Source: Massilia sp. YIM B02443 (GTDB taxonomy: Bacteria > Pseudomonadota > Gammaproteobacteria > Burkholderiales > Burkholderiaceae_D). From it: a DNA stretch of 64,000 bases. How positions within the stretch are numbered: position 1 is the stretch's first letter; each line of letters begins with the position of its first letter. Shown here one piece after another: positions 36,587-45,749 of the stretch. The stretch lies in contig NZ_JASNRA010000004.1 in the NCBI RefSeq assembly GCF_030411955.1, positions 197,944 to 261,943 of the forward strand, written 5' to 3'. A program made the translations under genes and the position numbers. Under the pieces are notes generated by a model, which had not been told where the DNA came from, made no database searches, and saw only the letters and a program-made list of their open reading frames with translations.

Positions 36587-38008
36587 ATGACCACCACCAA
36601 CGCCGCCACCGCCCGCCACCCCGTCCGCACCGAGATCGCCACCCTCTGGCGCCTGTCGTGGCCGGTACTGGTGGGCCAGCTGGCCACGGTCGGCATGGGC
36701 GTGGTCGACGTCGCCATGACCGGCCACGTCAGCGCCGAGGAACTGGCCGCGGTCTCGCTCGGCACCGCGGTGTGGTCGATCGTGCTGGTGACCGTAATGG
36801 GCACCATGATGGCGATCAATACCGTGGTCGCGCACGAGATCGGCGCCGCGCGCCACGACCAGGTGCCGCACTCGGTGCGCCAGGCCATGTGGAAGGGCTT
36901 GCTGGTGGGCGTGGTGGCCTGCCTGTTCGCCAACCTGTGCACGCTGCTGTTCGACCACGTCGGACTGGATGCGCCGGTGGCCGCGCGCGCCTCGCTGTTC
37001 CTGCACGTAATCAGCCTCGGCATGCCGGCCTTCGGCGTGTACCGCGCACTGTACGGCTACACCACCAGCATCAACCAGACCAAGCCGATCATGTGGATCG
37101 CGATCGCCGGCCTGGTCTGGAACACGATCGTCAGCTGGCTGCTGGTGTACGGCAAGCTCGGCTTTCCGCAGCTGGGCGCGGTCGGCTGCGCCATCGCCAC
37201 CGCCAGCGGCATGTGGCTGATGCTGTTCGCCATGCTGTGGTGGATCAGGCGTTCGCCGGCCTACCGCCTGACCTATCCATTCGACCGCTACGAAGGGCCC
37301 GAGGGCAAGAGCATCTGGTCGATGCTGCGCCTGGGCCTGCCGATCGGGGTCACGTATTTCGCCGAGGTCAGCGCCTTCGGCCTGATCAGCCTGCTCGTGG
37401 CGCGCTTCGGCGTGGTGCAAGTGTCGTCGCACCAGATCGCCCTGAACTTTTCTTCGCTGGTGTTCATGGTGCCGCTCAGCTTTGCGATCGGCATGCTGAC
37501 CCGGGTCGGCCAGGCCATGGGCGAAGGCGACCCGGTGCGGGCGCGCTTCGTCGGCTGGGTCGGCGTGGGCGTCTCGGTCGCCTTCGGCGCGCTGTCGGCG
37601 ATCGGCATCGCCCTGTTCCGCTGGCAGATCGCGGCCGCCTACACGTCCGACCCGGCGGTGCAGGCGGTCACGGCCGACCTGCTGCTGTTCGCCGCCCTGT
37701 TCCAGCTGTCGGACGCGACCCAGGTCGCCACCGCCTCGGCCATCCGCGGCTACCAGGTGACGCGCCCGCCGATGATCATCCAGCTGCTGTCGTTCTGGGG
37801 TCTGTCGCTGCCGCTCGGCTGCATCCTGGGCCTGGCGCCGCAATGGTTCCCGTGGTCGCCCGCGGAACCGATGCAGGCTACCGGCTTCTGGATCGGACTG
37901 GTGGCGGCACTGACCGTGGCGGCCGCGCTGCTGACCTGGCAGTTCGAGCGCCTGGCGCGCCAGCGCATTCGGGCAGGCAGCCCGGTGCCGGTGAAGGCGG
38001 CAGCTTAG
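36587..38008 (+). CDS. MATE-family multidrug/cation exporter (NorM-like)
   Basis: This protein has about 473 residues and 12 predicted membrane helices in two six-helix halves. 'LSWPVLVGQLATVGMGVVDVAMTGHVS' at the N-terminus and 'GLPIGVTYFAEVSAFGLISLLVARFG' at the start of the second half are the MATE repeat signatures. Relatives expel cationic drugs with Na+ or H+. An in-frame ATG at 36554 is the alternative start; neither has a good Shine-Dalgarno sequence. It is divergent from tssF with about 180 bases between, and no regulator is adjacent. Substrate unknown. Confidence 0.9.
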   Translation: MTTTNAATARHPVRTEIATLWRLSWPVLVGQLATVGMGVVDVAMTGHVSAEELAAVSLGTAVWSIVLVTVMGTMMAINTVVAHEIGAARHDQVPHSVRQAMWKGLLVGVVACLFANLCTLLFDHVGLDAPVAARASLFLHVISLGMPAFGVYRALYGYTTSINQTKPIMWIAIAGLVWNTIVSWLLVYGKLGFPQLGAVGCAIATASGMWLMLFAMLWWIRRSPAYRLTYPFDRYEGPEGKSIWSMLRLGLPIGVTYFAEVSAFGLISLLVARFGVVQVSSHQIALNFSSLVFMVPLSFAIGMLTRVGQAMGEGDPVRARFVGWVGVGVSVAFGALSAIGIALFRWQIAAAYTSDPAVQAVTADLLLFAALFQLSDATQVATASAIRGYQVTRPPMIIQLLSFWGLSLPLGCILGLAPQWFPWSPAEPMQATGFWIGLVAALTVAAALLTWQFERLARQRIRAGSPVPVKAAA

Positions 38009-38114
38009 TATGTGAAGGAGTGTTGGTTTCAGGGCAAGTAATTACAGCGTTTTCGGGCCGACTCTGGTATCGTCTCGCGATTGCTGCACATTAATAATCT
38101 TTCCAGAGACATCC

Positions 38115-40334
38115 ATGCGCCCTCTCCTCCTTCTCCTGGCCGCGCTCGCGGCCGCGCCGGCCTCGGCCGAACGCCTGACCCTGGACCGCATCCACGGCGA
38201 AACCTCGCTGGCAGGTCCCGGCGTGCGCAGCCTGCGCGTGTCGCCCGACGGCGAACGCGTCACCTTCCTGCGCGGCAGCGCCGACAACCAGTACCAGCTG
38301 GACTTGTGGGAATACAACACCAAGAGCAAGGCCACGCGCCGCCTGATCGATTCCAAGCGCCTGGTGCCAACCGAAGAATTGTCGCTGGAAGAAAAAGCGC
38401 GCCGCGAACGCGCCCGTACCGCCGGCCTGTCGGGCATCCTGAACTATTTCTGGTCGCCGGACGGCAAGCAGCTGCTGGTGCCGATCGCCGGCAACCTGTA
38501 CCTGGTCGACGCCGCCAAGCCTGACGCCGCGCGCAAAGTCGCATCAGGCAACGTCACCGATCCGAAAATCTCCCCGCGCGGCCGCTACGTCTCGTTCGTG
38601 CGCGACCAGAACCTGGTCGTGATCGACCTCAAAACCGGCGCCGAACGCGCGCTGACGACGGACGGCAAGGGCACCATCCACAACGGCGAAGCCGAGTTCG
38701 TGGCGCAGGAAGAAATGAGCCAGCACACCGGCTACTACTGGGCGCCGGACGATTCGGCGATTGCCTACCGCCGCTACGACGAAGCGCCGGTGCCGGTGGC
38801 GCGCCGCTTCGAGATCTTCGCCGACCGCACCGAAGTGATCGACCAGCACTACCCGGCCGCGGGCGACCCGAACGTGCTGATCGACCTGATGGTGGTGAAT
38901 CCCGCCACCGGCGAGCAGCGCAAGGTCGACCTCGGCGCCGAGAAAGACATCTACCTGATCCGCGCCGACTTCAGCGCCGACGCCAAGACCCTGGTCTACC
39001 AGCGCCAGTCGCGCGACCAGAAGCGCCTCGACCTGGTGGCGGTCGACGTCGCCACCCTGGCCCAGCGTCCGCTGCTCACCGAAACCTCGAAGACCTGGGT
39101 CGAGATCAACAACGACCTGCGCTTCCTGAAAGGCCGCAACGCCTTCATCTGGGCTTCGGAACGCAGCGGCCGCAAGCACCTCTACCTGTACGACCTGAAC
39201 GGCAAGCTGCTGCACCCGATCTCGCGCGGCGAGTGGGGCGTGGACGACATCCTGGCGGTCGACGAAGGCGCCAACAAGGTCTACATTTCGTCGAACCGCG
39301 AAGCCGTGATCGACAAGCAGGCCTATTTCCTGGCGCTGGACGGCAGCACGGCCGACAAGCCGACCCGCATCACCAAGGGCGACGGCTGGCACGAAGCGGC
39401 CTTCGCCGGCAACGGCAAGCTGTTCGTGGAAACCTATTCCAACCCGAACACCCCGCCGCAAGTGTCGATCCGTAAACCTGACGGCAGCATGGTCGAGTGG
39501 CTGGAAAAGAACGAACTCAACGCCAACCACCCGTACGCCAAGTACCTGCCGGACCACCTGCCGACCGAATACGGCAGCATGAAGGCGGCCGACGGCCAGA
39601 CGCTGTACTACTCGATCATCAAGCCGGCCAACTTCGATGCATCGAAGCGCTATCCGGTGTTCCTGTTCACCTACGGCGGCCCGCACTCGCAGCGCGTGAC
39701 CCGTACCTGGGGCAATTACTTTGACCAGTATATGGCGCAGCAGGGCTTCGTCGTGTTTCGTCTCGACAACCGCGGCTCGGGCCGCCGCGAGCGCCAGTTC
39801 ACCGACACCCTGTACGGCAACCTGGGCAAGCACGAAGTCGAAGACCAGGTGGCCGGCGTCGACTGGCTGGCCAAGCAGAGCTTTGTCGATCCGAAGCGCA
39901 TCGGCGTGTTCGGCTGGAGCTACGGCGGCTTCATGACGCTGCGCCTGCTGGCGGCGGCGTCGGACAAGATCGCGATGGGCGTCTCGGTGGCGCCGGTGAC
40001 CGACTGGGCGCTGTACGACACCCACTACACCGAGCGCTACGTCGGCGCCACGCCGAAGAGCAACCCGGCGGCCTACGAGCAGAGCGGCGTATTCGCGCAC
40101 CTGGATGGCCTGAAGTCGCCGCTGCTCTTGATCCACGGCATGGCCGACGACAACGTGCTGTTCACCAACACCACGCGCCTGATCGACGACCTGGTCAAGC
40201 GCAACGTGCAGTTTGAACTGATGACCTACCCGGGCGCCAAGCACGGCATCTCGGGCCGCACCAGCCAGCGCCACGTGTTCGGCATGATCGAATCGTTCTT
40301 CAAGAAGAACCTGGGCGGGACCGAGGCGAAGTAA
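38115..40334 (+). CDS. Secreted S9-family prolyl peptidase (dipeptidyl-peptidase IV type)
   Basis: This 739-residue serine peptidase has a signal peptide (residues 1-18, ASAERL). An eight-bladed beta-propeller follows (about 30-470), and then an alpha/beta-hydrolase domain. The triad is Ser602 (GWSYGGF), Asp678 (HGMADDNV) and His710 (GAKHGIS). The propeller has 'FVAQEEMSQHTGYYW', whose paired glutamates bind the substrate N-terminus in DPP-IV, so removal of Xaa-Pro dipeptides in the periplasm is likely. It is monocistronic with its own terminator. Confidence 0.93.
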   Translation: MRPLLLLLAALAAAPASAERLTLDRIHGETSLAGPGVRSLRVSPDGERVTFLRGSADNQYQLDLWEYNTKSKATRRLIDSKRLVPTEELSLEEKARRERARTAGLSGILNYFWSPDGKQLLVPIAGNLYLVDAAKPDAARKVASGNVTDPKISPRGRYVSFVRDQNLVVIDLKTGAERALTTDGKGTIHNGEAEFVAQEEMSQHTGYYWAPDDSAIAYRRYDEAPVPVARRFEIFADRTEVIDQHYPAAGDPNVLIDLMVVNPATGEQRKVDLGAEKDIYLIRADFSADAKTLVYQRQSRDQKRLDLVAVDVATLAQRPLLTETSKTWVEINNDLRFLKGRNAFIWASERSGRKHLYLYDLNGKLLHPISRGEWGVDDILAVDEGANKVYISSNREAVIDKQAYFLALDGSTADKPTRITKGDGWHEAAFAGNGKLFVETYSNPNTPPQVSIRKPDGSMVEWLEKNELNANHPYAKYLPDHLPTEYGSMKAADGQTLYYSIIKPANFDASKRYPVFLFTYGGPHSQRVTRTWGNYFDQYMAQQGFVVFRLDNRGSGRRERQFTDTLYGNLGKHEVEDQVAGVDWLAKQSFVDPKRIGVFGWSYGGFMTLRLLAAASDKIAMGVSVAPVTDWALYDTHYTERYVGATPKSNPAAYEQSGVFAHLDGLKSPLLLIHGMADDNVLFTNTTRLIDDLVKRNVQFELMTYPGAKHGISGRTSQRHVFGMIESFFKKNLGGTEAK

Positions 40335-40354
40335 TTCCGGTATCGTTTCAATGC

Positions 40355-40387
40355 AAAGGCCGCGTCGATCACGACGCGGCTTTTTTT
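40355..40387 (+). terminator. Intrinsic terminator of the S9 peptidase gene
   Basis: Stem GCCGCGTCG/CGACGCGGC (40359-40367 and 40372-40380) followed by seven T. A second bidirectional hairpin (ACAGCCGC/GCGGCTGT, about 40421-40441) follows and could serve the convergent csbD gene. Confidence 0.88.
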
Positions 40388-40481
40388 ATGGCGGATCGAA
40401 TGCTTGACGCACAAACAAAAACAGCCGCACATGGCGGCTGTCTTCATGTGGCGGGTCATCCCGCCCGCGGCCCGCGTCCGG

Positions 40482-40703
40482 TTATGGACGGGTGGTCGTG
40501 GTGGTGGTGGTCGGACGGTGCAGGTCGTCGACCGCATCCTTGACGGCCTCTTTGGCGTCGCCCACGGAACCCTGCAGCTTGCCTTCGGCCTGGTTGGCCA
40601 GGCCTTTCGCCTGCTGCTCCTTGCTGTTGACGATCTTGCCAGCGCCTTCCTGGATGACGCCGCCAACTTCCTTCAGTTTGCCTTCGACTTGGTCCTTGTT
40701 CAT
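40482..40703 (-). CDS. CsbD-family stress protein, copy 1
   Basis: This 73-residue hydrophilic protein begins 'MNKDQVEGKLKEVGGVIQEG' and continues 'KEQQAKGLANQAEGKLQGSV', the CsbD repeat. The C-terminus is an unusual run of threonines before Arg-Pro. CsbD proteins are induced by general stress in many bacteria; their molecular role is not known. AAGGAG lies upstream of the start. A second csbD lies 1.4 kb away on the same strand. Confidence 0.9.
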   Translation of the reverse strand: MNKDQVEGKLKEVGGVIQEGAGKIVNSKEQQAKGLANQAEGKLQGSVGDAKEAVKDAVDDLHRPTTTTTTTRP

Positions 40704-40880
40704 GGTGCTCTCCTTTTCAAGTACATGCCGGGTGGCGATGCGTTGAGGTCAGATTAAGCCCTTCAGCTCTGCCGTTCTGTTCGCGTCCTAACACATCCAT
40801 ACAAGCACAGCCGCGCGACGTTTGACTCATGTAAATGCTAATCTTTTTGCAACATCGACTACGCTGAATCGGCATCTACC

Positions 40881-41981
40881 ATGGACAACCACGATACGCC
40901 TTCCCACGCGCCGGCAGCGCACGAACCACCCACGCCCCAGCGCGCGCTGGCGCGCCGTGCCGCCATGATCTACGGCATCGGCGCCCTGTTCGTGGCCGGC
41001 CTGGCGGCGGCCACCCTGGCCTACGATGCCCTGCTGCTGATCTTCGCCTGCATCCTGTTCGCGATCCTGCTCTACAAGCTGAGCGATATCGTGCATCGAC
41101 GCCTGGGCCTGAACCGGACGCTGGCGCTGACGCTGGTGGTGCTGCTCCTGGCCGCCATCATCGGCCTGGGCGGCTGGGCGATGGCGCCGCAGATCTCGGA
41201 GCAGTCGAGCCAGCTGGCGAAAGAGGTGCCGGCGGCGATCGAACGCCTGCAAGGCGAGGTCGAGCGCCATCCGCTGATGCAGCGCGTGGTGGACGAATTG
41301 CCGGCGCCGGAAGAAGCGATGAAGCAGCTCGGTTCGTTGATGCCGAACGCCGGCCTGCTGTTCGGCGGCGTGCTCGGCGCACTGGGCAACGTCGTGATCA
41401 TCATTTTCGTCGGCATTTATTTTGCCGCAGCGCCGGGCGTCTATACGGGCGGCTTCATCCGCCTGATCCCGCAAGCCAAGCGCGGCCGCGCGCGCCAGGT
41501 CTTCAACGAAATGGGCGACTCGCTCGCCAGCTGGCTGCTGGGCAAGGCGGTGTCGATGCTGATCGTCGGCAGCGCCACCGCGATCGGCCTCAGCCTGCTG
41601 GGCGTGCCGCTGGCGCTGATCCTGGGCATCATCGCCGGCCTGCTCGACTTTATCCCCTACATCGGACCGATCATGGCCGGCGTGCCGGCGGTGCTGCTGG
41701 CGCTGTCGATCAGCCCCGACCTGGCGCTGTACGCGCTGCTGCTGTTCGCTGCCATCAATATGCTCGAGGGTTATGTCTTGCAGCCGATGATCGAAGCCAG
41801 GGCGATCGAGCTGCCGCCGGCGCTGGTGATCGTGATGCAGCTGATCTTCGGCACCCTGTTCGGCTTTGCCGGCGTGGCGCTGGCGACGCCGCTGGCGGCG
41901 GTGCTGTCGGTGCTGGTCAAGATGCTCTACATCGAGGACATATTGGGGGACAGACGACCCAGGGAGGCCGAGGCCGGCTGA
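40881..41981 (+). CDS. AI-2E family (PerM-type) transporter
   Basis: This 366-residue membrane protein has about eight helices and the typical central helical stretch without membrane segments (about residues 95-160). C-terminal signatures are 'LLDFIPYIGPIMAGVPAVLLAL', 'NMLEGYVLQPMIEARAIELPPALV' and 'FGFAGVALATPLAAVL'. Relatives include TqsA (AI-2 export) and Na+/H+ exchangers, so the substrate is open. It is transcribed opposite to the two flanking csbD genes. Confidence 0.88.
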   Translation: MDNHDTPSHAPAAHEPPTPQRALARRAAMIYGIGALFVAGLAAATLAYDALLLIFACILFAILLYKLSDIVHRRLGLNRTLALTLVVLLLAAIIGLGGWAMAPQISEQSSQLAKEVPAAIERLQGEVERHPLMQRVVDELPAPEEAMKQLGSLMPNAGLLFGGVLGALGNVVIIIFVGIYFAAAPGVYTGGFIRLIPQAKRGRARQVFNEMGDSLASWLLGKAVSMLIVGSATAIGLSLLGVPLALILGIIAGLLDFIPYIGPIMAGVPAVLLALSISPDLALYALLLFAAINMLEGYVLQPMIEARAIELPPALVIVMQLIFGTLFGFAGVALATPLAAVLSVLVKMLYIEDILGDRRPREAEAG

Positions 41982-42036
41982 GCCGGCGCGCGGGCCTTGA
42001 AGCCGGCCGAGCCGGCTCAGCCGGCGGCCAGGGACG

Positions 42037-42064
42037 AAAAAAAGCCGCGCAATGCGCGGCTTTC
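42037..42064. terminator. Bidirectional terminator between the AI-2E permease gene and csbD copy 2
   Basis: Stem GCCGCGC/GCGCGGC (42044-42050 and 42054-42060), with an A-run on the left and TTTCTT on the right, serves both convergent genes. Just before it are GCCGGCTGAGCCGGC palindromes (41973-42025). Confidence 0.8.
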
Positions 42065-42084
42065 TTCATTGAGGCTGAATCGGA

Positions 42085-42261
42085 TCAGCGATTGCCTTTT
42101 GCAACTTCTTTCAGGTCACCGACCTTCTTCTGCACTTTGCCTTCGGCCTGGTTCGACAGGCCTTCGCTCTGCTGCTGGCGGCTGCCCACGGCTTCGCCGA
42201 CCTTCTGCTGAATCTTGCCGCCGACGTCCTTGGTCTTGCCTTTGATTTGGTCCTTGTTCAT
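42085..42261 (-). CDS. CsbD-family stress protein, copy 2 (58 aa)
   Basis: Translation of the minus strand from ATG 42261 gives a 58-residue protein beginning 'MNKDQIKGKTKDVGGKIQQK', continuing 'QQQSEGLSNQAEGKVQKKVG' and ending 'LKEVAKGNR' before TGA. It has the same CsbD repeat as the 73-residue copy at 40482 but lacks the Thr-rich tail. AAGGAG precedes the start. Highly charged and soluble; probably stress induced by family analogy. Confidence 0.88.
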   Translation of the reverse strand: MNKDQIKGKTKDVGGKIQQKVGEAVGSRQQQSEGLSNQAEGKVQKKVGDLKEVAKGNR

Positions 42262-42347
42262 TGCAATCTCCTTGCGTGTTACATGGATGAGCCTTCAGCT
42301 TAGTAGTAACTTCCAGGCGGTTCTGTACGACGCTTAACAAACAGGAT

Positions 42348-42962
42348 TCATGCAGGCTTGCGCCAGACGCTCGCCAGCCATGGCTGCTGATCGCGCGGCA
42401 AGCCGGGCGGACGGTAGTAATGGTGCAGCGCCCCGAAGCCGGCGGCCGTCACCAAGCGCTCCCAGCTGTTCCAGTCGTAATAGCTGCCATAGCGCGGCCC
42501 GTTCCAGCCTTCTTCGTTGTGCCCGCGCGGATTCGAGCTGAACAACACGCCGCCCGGCTTCAGGGTGTCGAACAGGCGCCCCAGCACCTGCGGCAAGGCT
42601 GCGCTCGGCACGTGGAACAGCACGGCGTTGGCGAAGACGCCGTCGAAAATCGCCGGAGGCAGGTCGAGCTGCAGGAAATCCTGCTGCCATACCTCACAGC
42701 CGCTGTAGGCGCGCGCCATCTCGACGAAGCGTTCGCTGCCGTCGACGCCGATAGCGCGGTGGCCGAGCGCGCTGAAGGTCTTGAGGTCGCGTCCCGGCCC
42801 GCAGCCGAGGTCGAGAATGGTGTACGGCGCCGGCGCCTCGATCGCGCCCAGCAGCGCGTCGATGTTCTGGCTGACGTCGTGGTCGACCGTGCCGGCGAAG
42901 AAGGCCTGTGCGGTCAGGTTGTAGTGGGCGAGCGTGCGCCGGGTGATGTCGTCATGGTCCAT
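42348..42962 (-). CDS. Class I SAM-dependent methyltransferase
   Basis: This 204-residue protein has the SAM motif 'ILDLGCGPGRDLKTF' (about 49-63), the acidic strand 'AIGVDGSERFVEMAR' and post-motif 'FDGVFANAVLFHVPSAALPQVL'. It lacks the signatures of the well-known ubiquinone or porphyrin methyltransferases, so the substrate is unknown. It lies 77 bases upstream of the convergently oriented hairpin region near 43,000 and is on the same strand as the M13 peptidase, which precedes it. They may be co-transcribed, with a GC-rich stem at 42999-43018 between them. Confidence 0.85.
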   Translation of the reverse strand: MDHDDITRRTLAHYNLTAQAFFAGTVDHDVSQNIDALLGAIEAPAPYTILDLGCGPGRDLKTFSALGHRAIGVDGSERFVEMARAYSGCEVWQQDFLQLDLPPAIFDGVFANAVLFHVPSAALPQVLGRLFDTLKPGGVLFSSNPRGHNEEGWNGPRYGSYYDWNSWERLVTAAGFGALHHYYRPPGLPRDQQPWLASVWRKPA

Positions 42963-43039
42963 GCCGACATTGTGCCAGCGCAGCGCCCAAGGTGGGGCGG
43001 CGCCCGCAAGCGGGCGCCGTCTTTCGCGTCAGGCGCGGC

Positions 43040-45106
43040 TTACCAGATCCGCACCCGCTCCTGCGGCGCCAGGTACAGCGCCTGTCCCGGCTGCACGTCG
43101 AAGGCCTTGTACCAGGCGTCCAGATTGCGCACGGTATAGGTCCGGTACTGGGCCGGGGCGTGGCCGTCGGTCACCACGACGCGGCGCAGCGCGGTCTCGC
43201 GCATCTTGCTGCGCCAGGCGCGCGCATAGCCGGTGAAGAACTCGCGGTCGGCTGCGACGCCGGCATTCGCATCCTTGGCGGCGTGCGACAGCTTGAAGGC
43301 GTCGTAGGCCGCGGCCAGGCCGGCCAGGTCGGACAGGTTCTCGCTCAGCGTCAATTGCCCATTCAGCGCCAGGTCGTCGAATGGCTTGTAGGCCGAATAC
43401 TGCGCCACCAGCTTTTGCGAGGCGGCGCGGAAGTGCGCCAGGTCTTCCTTGGTCCACCAGTCGCGCAGGCGGCCCTGGGCGTCGAACTGGGCGCCCATGT
43501 CGTCGAAACTGTGACTGATCTCGTGGCCGATCACGGCGCCGATCGCGCCGTAGTTGGCGGCGTCCGACGCCTTCGGGTCGAAGAACGGCGCCTGCAGGAT
43601 CGCGGCCGGGAAGTTCAATGCGTTCTGCATCGGCAGGTTGAGGGCGTTGACCACGTGCGGCGGCATGGCCCAGGCCGCGCGCACCGGGCGCTGGTTCAGC
43701 TTGGCCAGCTCGTTCTGGTAGCGGAATTCCTGGGCACGCAGCACATTGCCCAGTGCGTCGGTCGGCGATACCTGCAGGCCGCCATACGACGCCCACGTGT
43801 CCGGGTAGCCGATGCCGACGTACATGGTGCGCACTTTTTCCTTGGCATGGTCACGCGTCGACGGCGCCATCCACTCCAGCTTGTCGATGCGGCGTTCGAA
43901 GGCGCTCTTGATGTCGGACACCATGCGCTGCACCTGGCGCTTGCTCTCGGCCGGGAAGTAGCTGCTCACGTACATTTTGCCGACCGCATCCGGCACGCCG
44001 GCCGTGGTCGCGCCCAGGGCACGCTTGGCGCGTGGCGACTGCTGCGGCGTGCCGGCCAGCACCTTGCCGTAGAACTCGAAGCGCAGTTCGGCGAAGGCCT
44101 TCGGCAGCGTGTCGGCGTACTGGTTCAGGGCGTTGAAGGCCAGGTAATCCTTCCAGGTCGCCAGGTCGGTGGCGGCCACTTCGGCCGCTGCGCCGCGGAG
44201 CGCGCCCGGGTGGTAGACCATGAAGCGGTCCTGCTTGCCCAGGCGCGCGCCATGCAGGAAGGCGGTCCAGTCCATGCCCGGCGCCCTGGCCGCGAAGTCT
44301 TTTGCGCGCCAGACGTTGTTGGCCTTCTGGATGTCGGCCGACTCTTCGCGCGTGGCGTGGCTTTGCGCCAGTTTCAGTTCCAGCGCGAACACCCTAGCGG
44401 CACGCTGTTCGGCATTGTCATGACCGCCCAGCTTGAGCATGGCGGCAATGTAGTCCTGGTAGCGGGTGCGCAGCTCGGCCATGCGCGGGCTGGCGTCGAG
44501 GTAATAGGCGCGGTCCGGCAGGCCGAGGCCGCCCTGCAGCAGGTAAGGCAGGTTGACGTTCGGCTCGCTCAAGCCCTGGTTGATCCACACGCCAAACAGA
44601 TTCGGCGTGCTGAAGTTGGTGTAGTTCAGCGGGTCGACGTCGGCGCGCAGCGACTCGCCCAGCACGCGCGACAGCGTGGCGCGGTCCTTGATGGCGGCGA
44701 TCCGGTCCAGGCGCGGCTGCAGCGGCTTGAGGCCGGCGGCGTCGATTGCTGCTTCGTTCATCCAGGCTTTGTAGAAGTCGGCCGCCTTGCGCGCCTCGGC
44801 ATCGGCTTTATTGTTGGCGCCGGCGGCCTCGATCAGTTCGATGATGCGGGCATTGTTGTCGTCGGCCAGGGCTGCCATCGCGCCCCACGAACCGCGGTCG
44901 GCCGGGATCTCGGTCTTGTCCAGCCAGTCGTGGTTGGCCCAGCTGAAGAAGTCGTCGCCCGGCAAGATGGCAGCGGCGGCCGACTTGGCAGGCGCCGCGC
45001 TCGACTGCGCCTGTGCCTGCCCTGCGGCCAGCGCCGGCACTGCGGCCTGGGCCGCGCACAATGCCAGGACGATGGCGGCCTTGATGGGTGTCCAGCTCGA
45101 TTTCAT
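43040..45106 (-). CDS. M13-family (neprilysin/PepO-like) zinc metallopeptidase
   Basis: This 688-residue secreted peptidase has a signal peptide (residues 1 to about 28, ending AALAAG). Zinc ligands are His528 and His532 in 'VIGHEISHSFDDMG' and Glu589 in 'SENLSDLAGL'. 'NALNFPAAILQAPFFDPKASD' and the C-terminal 'LDAWYKAFDVQPGQALYLAPQERVRIW' match the family, including the penultimate substrate-binding region and terminal Trp. It probably degrades peptides in the periplasm or outside. Confidence 0.94.
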   Translation of the reverse strand: MKSSWTPIKAAIVLALCAAQAAVPALAAGQAQAQSSAAPAKSAAAAILPGDDFFSWANHDWLDKTEIPADRGSWGAMAALADDNNARIIELIEAAGANNKADAEARKAADFYKAWMNEAAIDAAGLKPLQPRLDRIAAIKDRATLSRVLGESLRADVDPLNYTNFSTPNLFGVWINQGLSEPNVNLPYLLQGGLGLPDRAYYLDASPRMAELRTRYQDYIAAMLKLGGHDNAEQRAARVFALELKLAQSHATREESADIQKANNVWRAKDFAARAPGMDWTAFLHGARLGKQDRFMVYHPGALRGAAAEVAATDLATWKDYLAFNALNQYADTLPKAFAELRFEFYGKVLAGTPQQSPRAKRALGATTAGVPDAVGKMYVSSYFPAESKRQVQRMVSDIKSAFERRIDKLEWMAPSTRDHAKEKVRTMYVGIGYPDTWASYGGLQVSPTDALGNVLRAQEFRYQNELAKLNQRPVRAAWAMPPHVVNALNLPMQNALNFPAAILQAPFFDPKASDAANYGAIGAVIGHEISHSFDDMGAQFDAQGRLRDWWTKEDLAHFRAASQKLVAQYSAYKPFDDLALNGQLTLSENLSDLAGLAAAYDAFKLSHAAKDANAGVAADREFFTGYARAWRSKMRETALRRVVVTDGHAPAQYRTYTVRNLDAWYKAFDVQPGQALYLAPQERVRIW

Positions 45107-45280
45107 GGTGTCCTTTCAGTCTTTTGTCGGTTCGTGGCGTTCGGCGCGGGTCGGCGCCAACGCAAGTTGCCATCTTATCGGCTTCGCACGGATTCGTGGT
45201 GGAATAGGCAAGTTCGCGCCGCGTGCGATGGTCGTTATGGCACGGCCCGAAAATATTTTGAATATTTTTTGAAAAAACCC

Positions 45281-45307
45281 TAAAGTTCCCCCAACTGCAT
45301 CCGTAAA
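45281..45307 (+). promoter_or_regulatory. Candidate sigma-28 (FliA) promoter of the fliT-like gene
   Basis: TAAAGTTC (45281-45288), 11 bases, then TCCGTAAA (45300-45307), against the flagellar consensus TAAAGTTT-N11-GCCGATAA: seven of eight in the -35 and CCG/AA kept in the -10. It lies 52 bases before the ATG. Upstream is an AT-rich stretch (45250-45276). Confidence 0.55.
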
Positions 45308-45358
45308 TGATTCAGACAACCGGGAATCCGGCCGTAGATTTATTGATGGCATAACAAC

Positions 45359-45640
45359 ATGAACGCAAACGAAGTCCTCGCGATGTACGAAAACCTGGCC
45401 GGCCTGACGGGCCAGATGGCGCAAGCCGCCAAGGCCGGCAACTGGAGCGACTTCGAACAGCTGAACATCGAAGCCAAGGTCGAGGCGCGCTCCGCCGCAG
45501 GCGGCGTGCCGGCGCTGGACGGCGCCAAGCGCCTGCGCAAGATCGACCTGCTCAAGCAGCTGATGGCCAACGACCGCGCGATCCGCGACATCACCGAACC
45601 GTTCGACGGCCAGCTCGACCGCGCGCTGCACGCGCACTGA
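45359..45640 (+). CDS. FliT-like flagellar chaperone
   Basis: This 93-residue helical protein 'MNANEVLAMYENLAGLTGQM', continuing 'AQAAKAGNWSDFEQLNIEAK' and 'LRKIDLLKQLMANDRAIRDI', matches the FliT family, which binds the FliD cap protein and the FlhDC regulator. In most genomes fliT follows fliD-fliS, but here it is alone. A sigma-28-like promoter upstream and a strong terminator downstream support a separately transcribed late flagellar gene. The assignment rests on pattern and promoter. Confidence 0.75.
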   Translation: MNANEVLAMYENLAGLTGQMAQAAKAGNWSDFEQLNIEAKVEARSAAGGVPALDGAKRLRKIDLLKQLMANDRAIRDITEPFDGQLDRALHAH

Positions 45641-45658
45641 TCGACAAGCGATCGAACC

Positions 45659-45685
45659 AAGGCGCCTGCGGGCGCCTTTTGTTTT
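45659..45685 (+). terminator. Terminator of the fliT-like gene
   Basis: Stem AAGGCGCC/GGCGCCTT with TGCG loop, then TTGTTTT. It faces the terminator of the candidate small RNA 45 bases away. Confidence 0.88.
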
Positions 45686-45720
45686 GCCTGCCGCTTTCGT
45701 GCCGAGGCAAACAGGAACCG

Positions 45721-45749
45721 GAAAAAGAAAAAGCGCCCGCAGGCGCTTT
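45721..45749 (-). terminator. Terminator of the candidate small RNA
   Basis: On the minus strand AAAGCGCC-TGCG-GGCGCTTT is followed by TTTTCTTTTTC. It is far from the upstream fimV-like stop (over 240 bases), which supports a separate transcript. Confidence 0.85.

Noticed and set aside
42999..43018. GGCGCCCGC/GCGGGCGCC hairpin as terminator of the M13 peptidase gene
   Set aside because: The stem is strong but no T-run follows on the minus strand.
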